A stretch of 10,774 nt of DNA from contig VBAB01000384.1 of NCBI GenBank assembly GCA_005888525.1, positions 1 to 10,774 on the forward strand, read 5' to 3'. The position numbers and the translations under genes were made by a program. Of the stretch, positions 1 to 6,137 are shown piece by piece (the first letter of the stretch is position 1; every line of letters starts with the position of its first letter). Under the pieces are notes generated by a model. That model was not told where the DNA came from. It ran no database searches and saw only the letters and a list, made by a program, of their open reading frames with translations. This DNA comes from Alphaproteobacteria bacterium (GTDB lineage Bacteria > Pseudomonadota > Alphaproteobacteria > Rhizobiales > Hyphomicrobiaceae).

Positions 1-315
1 CGCCAGCAGGCAGACGCACAGATGGATTACCCCCGTCGCCGGCGTGGACGCGTGCGCGATCAGGAAGTGCGCATAGCAGTAGCCCACCAGCAGCGCGGCC
101 TGGAAGAAGAAGATGGCGACGGCCCACACCGAGGGCGAGCCGCCGAGCACCGGCAGCACCATCTTGGCGAACATCGGCTGCACGGAGAACAGCAGCAGTG
201 CCGAGAGGAATGTCGTCGTCGTGTAGGACCAGAGCACGAACCCCGGGTGCGACAACACCGCAAGGCCCGGCCGCCTGCGCACAGCGGGCAACGCGCTCGC
301 ACCGGGCGCGGACAT
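1..315 (-). CDS. Fused MFS/spermidine synthase-type membrane protein, N-terminal part (partial)
   Basis: Only the first 105 codons lie in the window; the gene runs off the left edge. I placed the start at the ATG at 313-315 because AGGAGG lies 8 nt upstream; another in-frame ATG 12 codons further upstream lacks such a site. A basic N-terminal stretch is followed by two hydrophobic membrane segments at about residues 27-44 and 62-83. Between them is a motif reading QPMFAKMVLPVLGGSPSVW (about 46-64), followed by FFFQAALLVGYCYAHFL. This pattern is typical of the membrane half of proteins annotated as fused MFS/spermidine synthase, in which several membrane helices precede a SpeE-like methyltransferase-fold domain. 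That second domain is outside the window, so its presence is inferred. The substrate of this family is poorly defined. It is transcribed in the same direction as the UPF0173 hydrolase, 94 nt downstream of it, and could be cotranscribed. Confidence 0.75.
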   Translation of the reverse strand, partial: MSAPGASALPAVRRRPGLAVLSHPGFVLWSYTTTTFLSALLLFSVQPMFAKMVLPVLGGSPSVWAVAIFFFQAALLVGYCYAHFLIAHASTPATGVIHLCVCLLA

Positions 316-409
316 CGTCCCACCCTCCTTTGCCGTGTTCATGTCGGGCATCCTGCGAAAACTCCTCACGCGACGGGCGCACGCTGCAAGCGCGGGTGCC
401 GGCGCTGGC

Positions 410-1099
410 TCACACCGTGAGCGTCTGGCCCACCTTCGGCACCACCACGTTGTGGTCCTTCATCTCGGCAACGAACTTGTCGGCGTCGGGATCCAGCATG
501 CCCGGAAAGGTCCCATAGTGGCAGGGCAGGATCATCTCGAAGGCGAAGAACTTCTTGCAGGTGAACGCGGCCGACCTGGCCCCCATGGTGAAGCGGTCGC
601 CGATCGGGACGATGCCGATGTCGGGCTTGTGGAACTCGGCGATGAGCGCCATGCCGCCGAACATATCGGTGTCGCCCATGTGATAGAGCGTCTTGCCCTC
701 CTTGGGGCGGACGATGATGCCGTTGGGATTGCCCAGGTAGACGTCCAGCGAGGAGGAGTGCAGCGCATTGACGAGCGTCAGCTCGAAATCGGCGGTGGCG
801 ACCGTGCCGCCGGTGTTCATCGGCTCGAGCTTCTCAGCACCCATTGATTTCACGTACATGGCGAGCTCGAAGTTGGCAAACACGGGCGCGCTGCGCTTCT
901 TGCAGACCTCGACTGCGTCGCCGACGTGATCGGAATGCCCGTGCGTGAGCGCGACATGCGTCACGCCCGCGGTGGCTTCGTCCCAGGCGATGCCCGACTT
1001 CTCGAACGTAGGATTGCCCTTGAGGAAGGGGTCGATGAGGATGACGCTGTTTCCGGTCTCCAGACGGAAGCAGGAATGCCCATACCACGTGATCTTCAT
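410..1099 (-). CDS. UPF0173 family metal-dependent hydrolase (metallo-beta-lactamase fold)
   Basis: A 229-residue cytoplasmic protein with no signal peptide, of the usual length for the UPF0173 family. It begins MKITWYGHSCF and carries the metallo-beta-lactamase metal-binding motif THGHSDH at residues 52-58 (His53, His55, Asp57, His58). Further likely metal or fold residues are in YHMGDTDMF (139-147) and PCHYGTFP (192-199). The fold binds two metal ions, usually zinc, and hydrolyses ester, amide or phosphoester bonds; the natural substrate of UPF0173 proteins is not established. The start is the ATG at 1097-1099. A good AAGGAGG lies upstream, but with an unusually long spacer of 12 nt. The stop codon lies inside a small inverted repeat (GCTCAC-ACC-GTGAGC, 408-422). 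The gene is divergent from ruvX, with 119 nt between the starts. The family call is secure; the substrate is unknown. Confidence 0.9.
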   Translation of the reverse strand: MKITWYGHSCFRLETGNSVILIDPFLKGNPTFEKSGIAWDEATAGVTHVALTHGHSDHVGDAVEVCKKRSAPVFANFELAMYVKSMGAEKLEPMNTGGTVATADFELTLVNALHSSSLDVYLGNPNGIIVRPKEGKTLYHMGDTDMFGGMALIAEFHKPDIGIVPIGDRFTMGARSAAFTCKKFFAFEMILPCHYGTFPGMLDPDADKFVAEMKDHNVVVPKVGQTLTV

Positions 1100-1218
1100 G
1101 CCCGGATTGCGCCTCCTTGGCGCCCTCTTTCATCAATCGGCCGTCGTTTGGCCCTCGCGCGCGCGCAGCGGCGGAGTATAAGGCGCGGCATCGCCACAAC
1201 AAGGATCATGATTGGACA

Positions 1219-1725
1219 ATGAGCCGCGGGCCGGCCACCATCCAGAGCAGAGGCAAGGTCCTCGCGGCGGAAGAATTCGCCCGAGCATTGCCCGCCGGCG
1301 CGCGCCTGCTGGGGCTCGACGTCGGCACCAAGACGGTCGGCCTCGCCCTCTCCGACGTGACCCGCACCATCGCCTCGGGGCTCACCACGCTGGCGCGCGG
1401 CAAGTTCTCTGCCGATGCCCGGCGCCTCCTGGAGCTCGCGCAGGAGCACGGCGTCGGCGGCTTCGTCATCGGACTGCCCATCAGCCTCGACGGCTCGGAG
1501 GGACCGCGCGCCCAGGCCACGCGCGCCTTCGCGCGCAACCTCGGGCGGCTCACGCCGCTGCCCATCCTGCTCTGGGACGAGCGGCTGACGACGGCGGCCG
1601 CCGAGCGCTCGCTGCTGGAGGCCGACGTCTCGCGCCGCCGCCGCTCCCAGGTGATCGACAAGGTGGCCGCGACCCTGATCCTGCAGAGCACGCTCGACCG
1701 CCTCGAGCTGATCGTTCGGGGTTGA
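1219..1725 (+). CDS. ruvX: Holliday junction resolvase-like / pre-16S rRNA nuclease RuvX (YqgF)
   Basis: A 168-residue protein of the YqgF/RuvX RNase H-like fold. Known roles of the family are maturation of the 16S rRNA 5' end and, by fold similarity, Holliday junction resolution. Motifs in order: GLDVGTKTVGLALSD (32-46, first catalytic Asp at 34), GLPISLDGSEG (85-95), LLWDERLTT (117-125, Glu121) and IDKVAATLILQ (146-156, Asp147). All acidic residues expected in the active site are present. The reading frame is open back to an ATG at 1117, but those 34 residues are low-complexity and overlap the promoter region of the divergent hydrolase, so I chose the ATG at 1219. AAGGA lies 13 nt upstream of it, a long spacing. 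A five-codon frame (ATG at 1208, stop at 1220-1222) overlaps the start and may be chance. The DUF599 gene begins 30 nt downstream. Confidence 0.93.
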   Translation: MSRGPATIQSRGKVLAAEEFARALPAGARLLGLDVGTKTVGLALSDVTRTIASGLTTLARGKFSADARRLLELAQEHGVGGFVIGLPISLDGSEGPRAQATRAFARNLGRLTPLPILLWDERLTTAAAERSLLEADVSRRRRSQVIDKVAATLILQSTLDRLELIVRG

Positions 1726-1755
1726 GACGCGGAGCAAAGGGGGGAGGGATCCGCA

Positions 1756-2457
1756 ATGAGCATCGACGCGTTTGCCACGCCGCTCGACCTGGCGGCGCTC
1801 GCCTACTTCCTGCTGGCGATCGGCATCTATCGGCTGGTCGCCGGCGCGCGCTGGCTCGAGTCGCGCAGCTTGATCGGAGCCGTGCAGGCGCAGCGCGTGC
1901 GCTGGATGCTCAACATGGCCAAGCGGGACAACCGCATGCTCGATGCCATCCTGCTCGGCAGCCTCGGCCAGGGCAACGCCTTCTTCGCGTCCACCAGCGC
2001 CATCGCCGTGGGCGGATTAGCCGCAACCATGGGCTCGGGCGAGAAGGTGCAGGCCATGCTCGGGCGCCTTCCCTACGTGGCGCCGGCGACCCCCTTCATC
2101 TGGGAGACGAAGCAGCTGCTGATCCTGGCCATCCTCGTCTACGCCTTCTTCAAGTTCGCGTGGGCCTTCCGCCTGTCGCATTACGGATCGATCATGATCG
2201 GGGCCATGCCCGCCGCCGATCCGGCACACGGCGAGGAATGCGCCAACCACGCCGAGCGCACGGCACGGCTGATCGGGCTGGCGGGCGAGCATTCCAATAG
2301 CGGGATACGCTCTTTTTACCATGCCATCGCCGCCATGGCATGGTTCTTCCACCCGCTGCTCTTCATGCTGGCGACGACCTGGGTGATCCTCATCCTGGCG
2401 CGTCGCGACTTCTTCTCCCGCTCCCTGCGCCTGATAGCCGGCACCGGCAAGCCCTAG
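1756..2457 (+). CDS. DUF599 family integral membrane protein
   Basis: A 233-residue inner-membrane protein. Four hydrophobic segments are visible at about residues 11-30, 73-92, 119-140 and 192-216. A polar cytoplasmic-looking stretch (about 31-66) contains QAQRVRWMLNMAKRDNRMLDA, and a polar loop rich in His, Glu and Ala (about 150-190) includes HGEECANHAERTARL. The pattern of an RxxWM-like motif, a conserved WETK before the third segment and an FHP near the last helix matches proteins I know as DUF599. The family has no assigned biochemical function, and I do not propose one. A strong purine-rich ribosome binding site (AGGGGGGAGG) lies just before the ATG. The gene starts 30 nt after ruvX ends and is probably cotranscribed with it. 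I see no clear terminator after it. Confidence 0.8.
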   Translation: MSIDAFATPLDLAALAYFLLAIGIYRLVAGARWLESRSLIGAVQAQRVRWMLNMAKRDNRMLDAILLGSLGQGNAFFASTSAIAVGGLAATMGSGEKVQAMLGRLPYVAPATPFIWETKQLLILAILVYAFFKFAWAFRLSHYGSIMIGAMPAADPAHGEECANHAERTARLIGLAGEHSNSGIRSFYHAIAAMAWFFHPLLFMLATTWVILILARRDFFSRSLRLIAGTGKP

Positions 2458-2592
2458 CCGGCGCCCTCCAGGCCGACGGGAACAGCACGCCCCACGGCTG
2501 GCGACCAAAAGTCGATGGTAGGTCCGCTGATAATATCACTGCCGACATCGCCGCTGACAATCGTGTGAGCGATGCATGACCGGACTAGCTGA

Positions 2593-2609
2593 AATGCATA
2601 TCACGCATT
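2593..2609. promoter_or_regulatory. Small imperfect palindrome upstream of the marR-type gene (possible operator)
   Basis: AATGC (2593-2597) and GCATT (2605-2609) form a 17-bp inverted repeat with a 7-nt centre, 76 bp before the chosen regulator start. It overlaps an ATGCAT at 2594-2599, and a second ATGCAT lies at 2572-2577, exactly 22 bp (about two helical turns) away. MarR proteins commonly bind short AT-rich palindromes in their own promoter. The arms are short, so this could be chance. No convincing -35/-10 pair was found in the 227-nt gap. Confidence 0.3.
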
Positions 2610-2684
2610 AAGTAGGGCAAAGAGACGGATCTTCATCACGAGGACCGTTGTCGTTTCTTGTCCTCATATACGGCGGAGCTTTCC

Positions 2685-3146
2685 ATGAAGAACAACCATC
2701 GCTCGAGCGCACTCGAAATTTCGGCCCTCCACCTCCTGCACCGCGCCGGTCAGTGTGCCGAGGTACTGTTCACGAATGAAACCGGCAAGGCGGACCTCAC
2801 GCCGCGCCAATACGCGATCCTCGCCAGCGTTGCCCAGAATCCGGACATCAGCCAGACGGGCCTCGTGGAGCAGACCGGGGTCGATCGCTCCACGCTGGCC
2901 GACATCGTCCGACGGCTGGTCAAGAAAGGTCTGCTGCAGAGAAAGCGCACGCGCCGTGACGCCCGCATGTATGCCGTACGGCTGACGCCCAAAGGGCAGG
3001 CTGCCCTCTCCGCCATCAAGCCGGCAGCTGCGCGGGTCGACCAGCGTCTGCTGTCCGTGCTCGCGACCGGCCAGCGCGGCGGTTTCATCGAGGCGCTGGG
3101 CGAGATCGTGCGCGCCATGAGCCGGCAGGCCGCCGCCCAGCACTGA
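2685..3146 (+). CDS. MarR family transcriptional regulator
   Basis: A 153-residue cytoplasmic DNA-binding protein with the winged helix-turn-helix layout of MarR proteins. An N-terminal dimerisation helix includes LLHRAGQCAEVLF. It is followed by LTPRQYAILASVAQNP (about 40-55), the recognition region SQTGLVEQTGVDRSTLADIVRRLVKKGLL with the usual wing RRDARMYAVRLTPKG (about 91-105), and C-terminal helices. The frame is open to a TTG at 2658, but the ATG at 2685 has GGAG 6 nt upstream and begins where the homologous part starts, so I prefer it. MarR proteins usually repress neighbouring genes and are released by small aromatic or lipophilic ligands; the ligand here is unknown. The gene faces the solute-binding and amidohydrolase genes tail-to-tail, which makes them plausible targets, although they are not divergently transcribed from it. 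Confidence 0.9.
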   Translation: MKNNHRSSALEISALHLLHRAGQCAEVLFTNETGKADLTPRQYAILASVAQNPDISQTGLVEQTGVDRSTLADIVRRLVKKGLLQRKRTRRDARMYAVRLTPKGQAALSAIKPAAARVDQRLLSVLATGQRGGFIEALGEIVRAMSRQAAAQH

Positions 3147-3179
3147 GCCGCCCTCCGGCCGAGGACTGAGGATACCGCG

Positions 3180-3201
3180 CCGCGAAGCCAATGCTTCGCG
3201 G
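3180..3201. terminator. Hairpin between convergent genes (possible bidirectional terminator)
   Basis: CCGCGAAGC (3180-3188) and GCTTCGCGG (3193-3201) form a perfect 9-bp GC-rich stem with a 4-nt loop (CAAT). It lies 33 nt after the stop of the MarR-type gene and 24 nt after the stop of the convergent solute-binding gene. There is no clear T-run on either side, so it is not a canonical intrinsic terminator. It could still stop or stabilise transcripts from both directions. Confidence 0.5.
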
Positions 3202-3225
3202 GCGTATGCGTGGCGTCGCCCGGGT

Positions 3226-4596
3226 CTAGCTGCGCATGAAGCCTTCGAGCTGTGTCTCCGCCCACGCCAGCGTCTTTTCCATCGGCTCGCCCTGCATGTG
3301 ACGAACCGTCATCTTGGTCATGAGCCCTTGGGCATAGATTTGCTGCGCGATCTTGGGCGGTGAGGGTGCCGCCGCGATCGACAGGATCTGGTGGTTGTAG
3401 GGATTGGGGTAGTGGTAGAGCGTGCCCCTCGGCGGCCCTTCGTCCGCCCAGACCTTCAGCGTCGTCATGTTGGCGAAGGGCGGCAGGTCGAAGCCCTTGT
3501 TGGCGAAGGGCGGCAGGTCGAAGCCCTGGCTGCCCACCACCAGCTTTTCGATGGCCTCCGGCTGCGAAAGATAAACCAGCAGGCTCTTGGCCGCGGATTT
3601 GTTCTTGCCGAAGCTCCAGATGCCCCAGAAGTACGATGCGAAGGGCGCAAAGCGCCCCTTCGGGCCTGACGGCATGCCGTGCGTCCACAATTGCTCTGCG
3701 ACTTGGGGCGCATCCCGCTTGGCGACGGCCCAGGCGCTCGGCGGGTTCATGATCAGTGCACCTTTGCCGGATACCAGCCACTTGTTGTTGGTGGCGTCGT
3801 CCCACGCCGGGGCATCGGGCGGGAAGAACCTGGCAAGCCTCGTGTAGTAATCGAGTGCCTCCCGCACGGCGTCGCTCTTGACCGTGATCTTTTCGTTGGC
3901 ATCGACGAGCGTCGCGCCGAACGACTGGAAGATGGCACCGATCGTGTCGACCGAGTCGGTTGTCGTGCCCAGCCCGATGCCGAACGGGAACCCGGCCTTG
4001 TGGCACGCCTCAGCCGCCTTGAGGAAGGTGTCGAGCGTCCAGTTCTCCGCCTTGGGCGGTTGCCCGGCCGGATACAGGGCCTGCACGTCGATGCCGGCGT
4101 GCTGTTTCATCAAATCGATGCGCGAGCACGGTCCCTTGATATTGGAACCGGGGGTCGCAGGCACGGCAAGCCAATGTCCATCCGCATAACCCAGATACTT
4201 GACCGTCTCGTTGACGGCGCCGTTCTGCTTGATCAGCGGCTCCACGATGTCATCGACCGGCGCGAGGTTCTTTGCGTACTCGTGTGCCCACCACGTGCGC
4301 AGCGTCAAAATGTCGTGTCCCGATTTCGACTGCGACTCCATGGCCGCGGTCATCAGCAGCTTCTCTCCCTGCGAGGTGATGTAGTCGATCTGGACGTCGA
4401 CCTTCTCCTTGGCCGCCCACTCTTCGATGAGAGCCTTGGACGCGGCATTGGCGCTCGGCACCCAATGGTCCCACAAGCCGATCGACAGCTTGCCGGCGGC
4501 GTGTGCGGTGCGCACGAACGGAGCAGCGATGACGGCCGCGGACGCAGCGGCCGTAGTGGACACAAAGCGACGACGCGAGATGTTCGCTCGTTTCAT
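3226..4596 (-). CDS. Extracellular solute-binding protein of an ABC importer (family 1), Tat-exported
   Basis: A 456-residue periplasmic binding protein of the MalE-like family 1 type. The N-terminus carries a twin-arginine signal: SRRRF at residues 7-11, a hydrophobic alanine-rich core, and a likely cleavage site after AHA (31-33). The mature protein begins GKLSIGLWDHWVPSAN, then continues through EEWAAKEKVDVQIDYIT and the typical DILTLRTWWAHEYAKNLAPVDD, which forms part of the ligand cleft in this family. The length is normal for sugar-type binding proteins. The start is the ATG at 4594-4596 with GGGAGG just upstream; an upstream in-frame ATG at 4674 would add 26 residues in front of the Tat signal. 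Residues 358-377 contain a perfect tandem duplication (GFDLPPFAN repeated), described separately. No permease or ATPase gene is present in the window, so it is an orphan here. The ligand cannot be told from sequence; it may be a non-sugar compound linked to the adjacent amidohydrolase. Confidence 0.87.
   Translation of the reverse strand: MKRANISRRRFVSTTAAASAAVIAAPFVRTAHAAGKLSIGLWDHWVPSANAASKALIEEWAAKEKVDVQIDYITSQGEKLLMTAAMESQSKSGHDILTLRTWWAHEYAKNLAPVDDIVEPLIKQNGAVNETVKYLGYADGHWLAVPATPGSNIKGPCSRIDLMKQHAGIDVQALYPAGQPPKAENWTLDTFLKAAEACHKAGFPFGIGLGTTTDSVDTIGAIFQSFGATLVDANEKITVKSDAVREALDYYTRLARFFPPDAPAWDDATNNKWLVSGKGALIMNPPSAWAVAKRDAPQVAEQLWTHGMPSGPKGRFAPFASYFWGIWSFGKNKSAAKSLLVYLSQPEAIEKLVVGSQGFDLPPFANKGFDLPPFANMTTLKVWADEGPPRGTLYHYPNPYNHQILSIAAAPSPPKIAQQIYAQGLMTKMTVRHMQGEPMEKTLAWAETQLEGFMRS
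3468..3527. repeat. Perfect in-frame tandem duplication, 2 x 30 bp, inside the solute-binding protein gene
   Basis: Bases 3468-3497 are identical to 3498-3527, directly adjacent, with no mismatch over 30 bp. The unit is a multiple of three, so the coding frame is kept. It encodes the ten residues GFDLPPFAN plus K in one copy and the same nine residues plus M in the other (residues 358-377). Perfect identity at synonymous positions indicates a recent duplication or an assembly artefact. Confidence 0.95.
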
Positions 4597-4641
4597 GGCA
4601 TTTCCTCCCAAAGCTGTTGCCGCTCGCGCACTGTCTTTTGT

Positions 4642-4667
4642 GATCCGCTGACGACGGAGAGCGGATC
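4642..4667. promoter_or_regulatory. Inverted repeat upstream of the solute-binding protein gene (candidate operator)
   Basis: GATCCGCT (4642-4649) and AGCGGATC (4660-4667) are perfect 8-bp inverted arms separated by 10 nt. The element lies 45-71 bp upstream of the start codon of the solute-binding gene, where a repressor or activator site or a leader hairpin would sit. The 18-bp spacing between arms puts them on roughly similar faces of the helix. The binding protein is unknown; the MarR-type regulator next door is one candidate. Confidence 0.4.
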
Positions 4668-4739
4668 GGTGCATCGAGGGAAAACAGCCTACCCCTTATC
4701 CTCCCGGCCGGCTCTTCAATTCTTCTAAGTCTTCGCTCG

Positions 4740-4812
4740 CCTAGCCCTCAACCCCGTGCTGAGCTTGTCGATGCACGCTGGGAGCCCGCCCTTCGACAAG
4801 CGCAGGGCTAGG
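4740..4812. repeat. REP-like extragenic palindrome between the amidohydrolase and solute-binding genes
   Basis: Two nested pairs of inverted arms are visible: CCTAGCCCT (4740-4748) with AGGGCTAGG (4804-4812), and GCTTGTCGA (4763-4771) with TCGACAAGC (4793-4801). The left arm has 14 nt between its two blocks and the right arm only 2, so the stem would be bulged. The core CTGAGCTTGTCGA / TTCGACAAGC resembles a palindrome I recall as dispersed between genes in many GC-rich proteobacteria. It starts 22 nt beyond the stop of the amidohydrolase gene (4835) and may act as its terminator or mRNA stabiliser. Confidence 0.6.
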
Positions 4813-4834
4813 GTAGGCTTTGGCCCGCGGGCGA

Positions 4835-5920
4835 TCAGGCGGATTTCAGCCGGGGGATCAGCCGGAGCGCGTTCTCCCGGTCGACGGCCTTGAGGTCGTT
4901 GCCCTTGAAGAACTCGCTCACGCCCTTGTAGTGGTCGGCCGCGCTGCGATAGGGAAAATCGGTGCCGTACACGATCTGCGATATCGGCATGAGCTGCGCC
5001 ATTGCCGCCAGCGTGACGTTGTTGGCGACCTGAGCCGTGTCGTAATAGAAGCGCTTGAGCTCGCCTTCAACGGCAGCGCGGGTCACCTTGCCGGCATAAG
5101 GGGGCCGGCTGATCGCCTGCACCAGGAAGCGCTCGGCAAAGGCGGTGAGCGCGCCGCCCCCATGCGACCAGATCCAGTTGATGTCTTTGTGCTTCTGCGA
5201 GCTTCCGCTGAAGATCAAGCTGAAGATGGAGCGGGTCGTGTCGGTGCCGAACTCGAGATAGGCGTCGTCGATGCCGCGCACCAGATTGACGCAGCAATTG
5301 GCAGCGGTGGGATGCGTATAGACGATGGCCTTGCGGCGGCTGAGCTCCTCCCACACCGGCTCGAACTCGGCATAGCCCAGCCACTTGTCGCCGTAGCTCG
5401 TCATGCAGCCGATGCCGTCGACCTTCAGCGCGTCGAAGGCGTAGGCGATTTCCTCGAGGCACTCGTCCACGTGCGGGAAAGGCAACATGGCGAACGTGCC
5501 GAAGCGACCCTTGTGATCGCTCTCGAGCTTCTTGGCGAATTCGTTCGACTCGCGCGCGACGCGGGCGGCCACCGCCTTGTCGAGGCCGATGACCTGCGGC
5601 GTCGTCGGCGACGTGATCGCCGTCGCGACACCGCCCTTGTCCATGTCGTCGAGCGTCTTCTGCACCGACCAGTTCGCCATCGGCGGATTGTCTTTCTTGA
5701 TGCTCTTGACCGCATCGAGCCAGGTCGGCGGCGAAACATGATGGTGCACATCGATGCGGTGCGGGATAACCTGGGCGGACACCTTCGGCGCGAAGCCCGC
5801 GGCCACCGCTGCAGCGGCACCGCCGGCCAGCATCTGACGGCGGCTCACACCAGCTCCGGAAATCGACTCGATGCAGCAACCGCAATTCGCGGACAGACGG
5901 TGTTTCGTCGATTGCGGCAT
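4835..5920 (-). CDS. Tat-exported amidohydrolase, ACMSD-like (amidohydrolase 2 family)
   Basis: A 361-residue metal-dependent enzyme of the amidohydrolase-2 / aminocarboxymuconate-semialdehyde decarboxylase type. A twin-arginine signal (VSRRQML, 25-31, then an alanine-rich core and VSA at 47-49) predicts export to the periplasm or membrane attachment. The catalytic domain follows at once with DVHHHVSPP (57-65, metal ligands His59 and His61). Further expected metal or catalytic residues are His203 in YTHPT, His253 in WSHGGG and Asp321 in YGTDFP, so the active site looks complete. Members of this family are non-oxidative decarboxylases or hydrolases; the substrate here is unknown. The N-region is unusually long for a Tat signal and contains a CGCC cluster (13-16). 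The start is the ATG at 5918-5920, preceded by an excellent GGGAGGTGAC. It lies upstream of the solute-binding gene on the same strand, but 238 nt and a REP-like palindrome separate them. Confidence 0.87.
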   Translation of the reverse strand: MPQSTKHRLSANCGCCIESISGAGVSRRQMLAGGAAAAVAAGFAPKVSAQVIPHRIDVHHHVSPPTWLDAVKSIKKDNPPMANWSVQKTLDDMDKGGVATAITSPTTPQVIGLDKAVAARVARESNEFAKKLESDHKGRFGTFAMLPFPHVDECLEEIAYAFDALKVDGIGCMTSYGDKWLGYAEFEPVWEELSRRKAIVYTHPTAANCCVNLVRGIDDAYLEFGTDTTRSIFSLIFSGSSQKHKDINWIWSHGGGALTAFAERFLVQAISRPPYAGKVTRAAVEGELKRFYYDTAQVANNVTLAAMAQLMPISQIVYGTDFPYRSAADHYKGVSEFFKGNDLKAVDRENALRLIPRLKSA

Positions 5921-5971
5921 TTGTCACCTCCCGATCCGGCTCTGCGGCCAATGGCTACCCACGAAGCTCGC

Positions 5972-6005
5972 GCTACCGCTCTGGAGCGTAGCCGCTATCT
6001 AGCGG
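5972..6005. promoter_or_regulatory. Two small hairpins upstream of the amidohydrolase gene
   Basis: GCTA-C-CGCT (5972-5980) can pair with AGCG-TAGC (5985-5992) with one bulged base and a 4-nt loop. Overlapping it, CCGCTA (5992-5997) and TAGCGG (6000-6005) form a second short stem. They sit in the 217-nt gap between the AidB-like gene and the amidohydrolase gene, about 50-85 bp before the amidohydrolase start. They could be a terminator for the upstream gene, a leader structure or chance. Nothing else was recognised in this gap. Confidence 0.25.
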
Positions 6006-6137
6006 ACGTCACCTTCCATTTGAGGTGTCCTGATCGACGCAGTCCCAATGGCTGATGCTCGCGCCGTGCCCCGCACCCCACGCGCAAGCATAAGCTGCAC
6101 CGCAACAGGCGTCCACAAACCGCGCACGGCTTCCGCA

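Noticed and set aside
408..422. Short inverted repeat at the stop codon of the UPF0173 hydrolase as a terminator
   Set aside because: Only 6 bp of stem with a 3-nt loop, overlapping the coding end, and no T-run; too weak to call.
1177..1182. TATAAG as a -10 box for ruvX
   Set aside because: No acceptable -35 hexamer at 16-18 nt upstream, so a promoter cannot be supported from sequence alone.
1212..2300. Open frame of 362 codons overlapping ruvX and the DUF599 gene in another frame
   Set aside because: It spans two genes whose own frames carry conserved motifs, and its product is Arg/Ala/Pro-rich filler.
2524..2561. Near-direct repeat CCGCTGATAAT (2524-2534) / CCGCTGACAAT (2551-2561)
   Set aside because: Only two copies of 11 bp with one mismatch and no further copies nearby; not enough to call a repeat array or CRISPR.
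4820..6055. Open frame of 411 codons on the plus strand, antisense to the amidohydrolase gene
   Set aside because: Biased Arg/Asp/His composition, no motif, and the opposite strand has a strong ribosome binding site and a complete metal-binding site.
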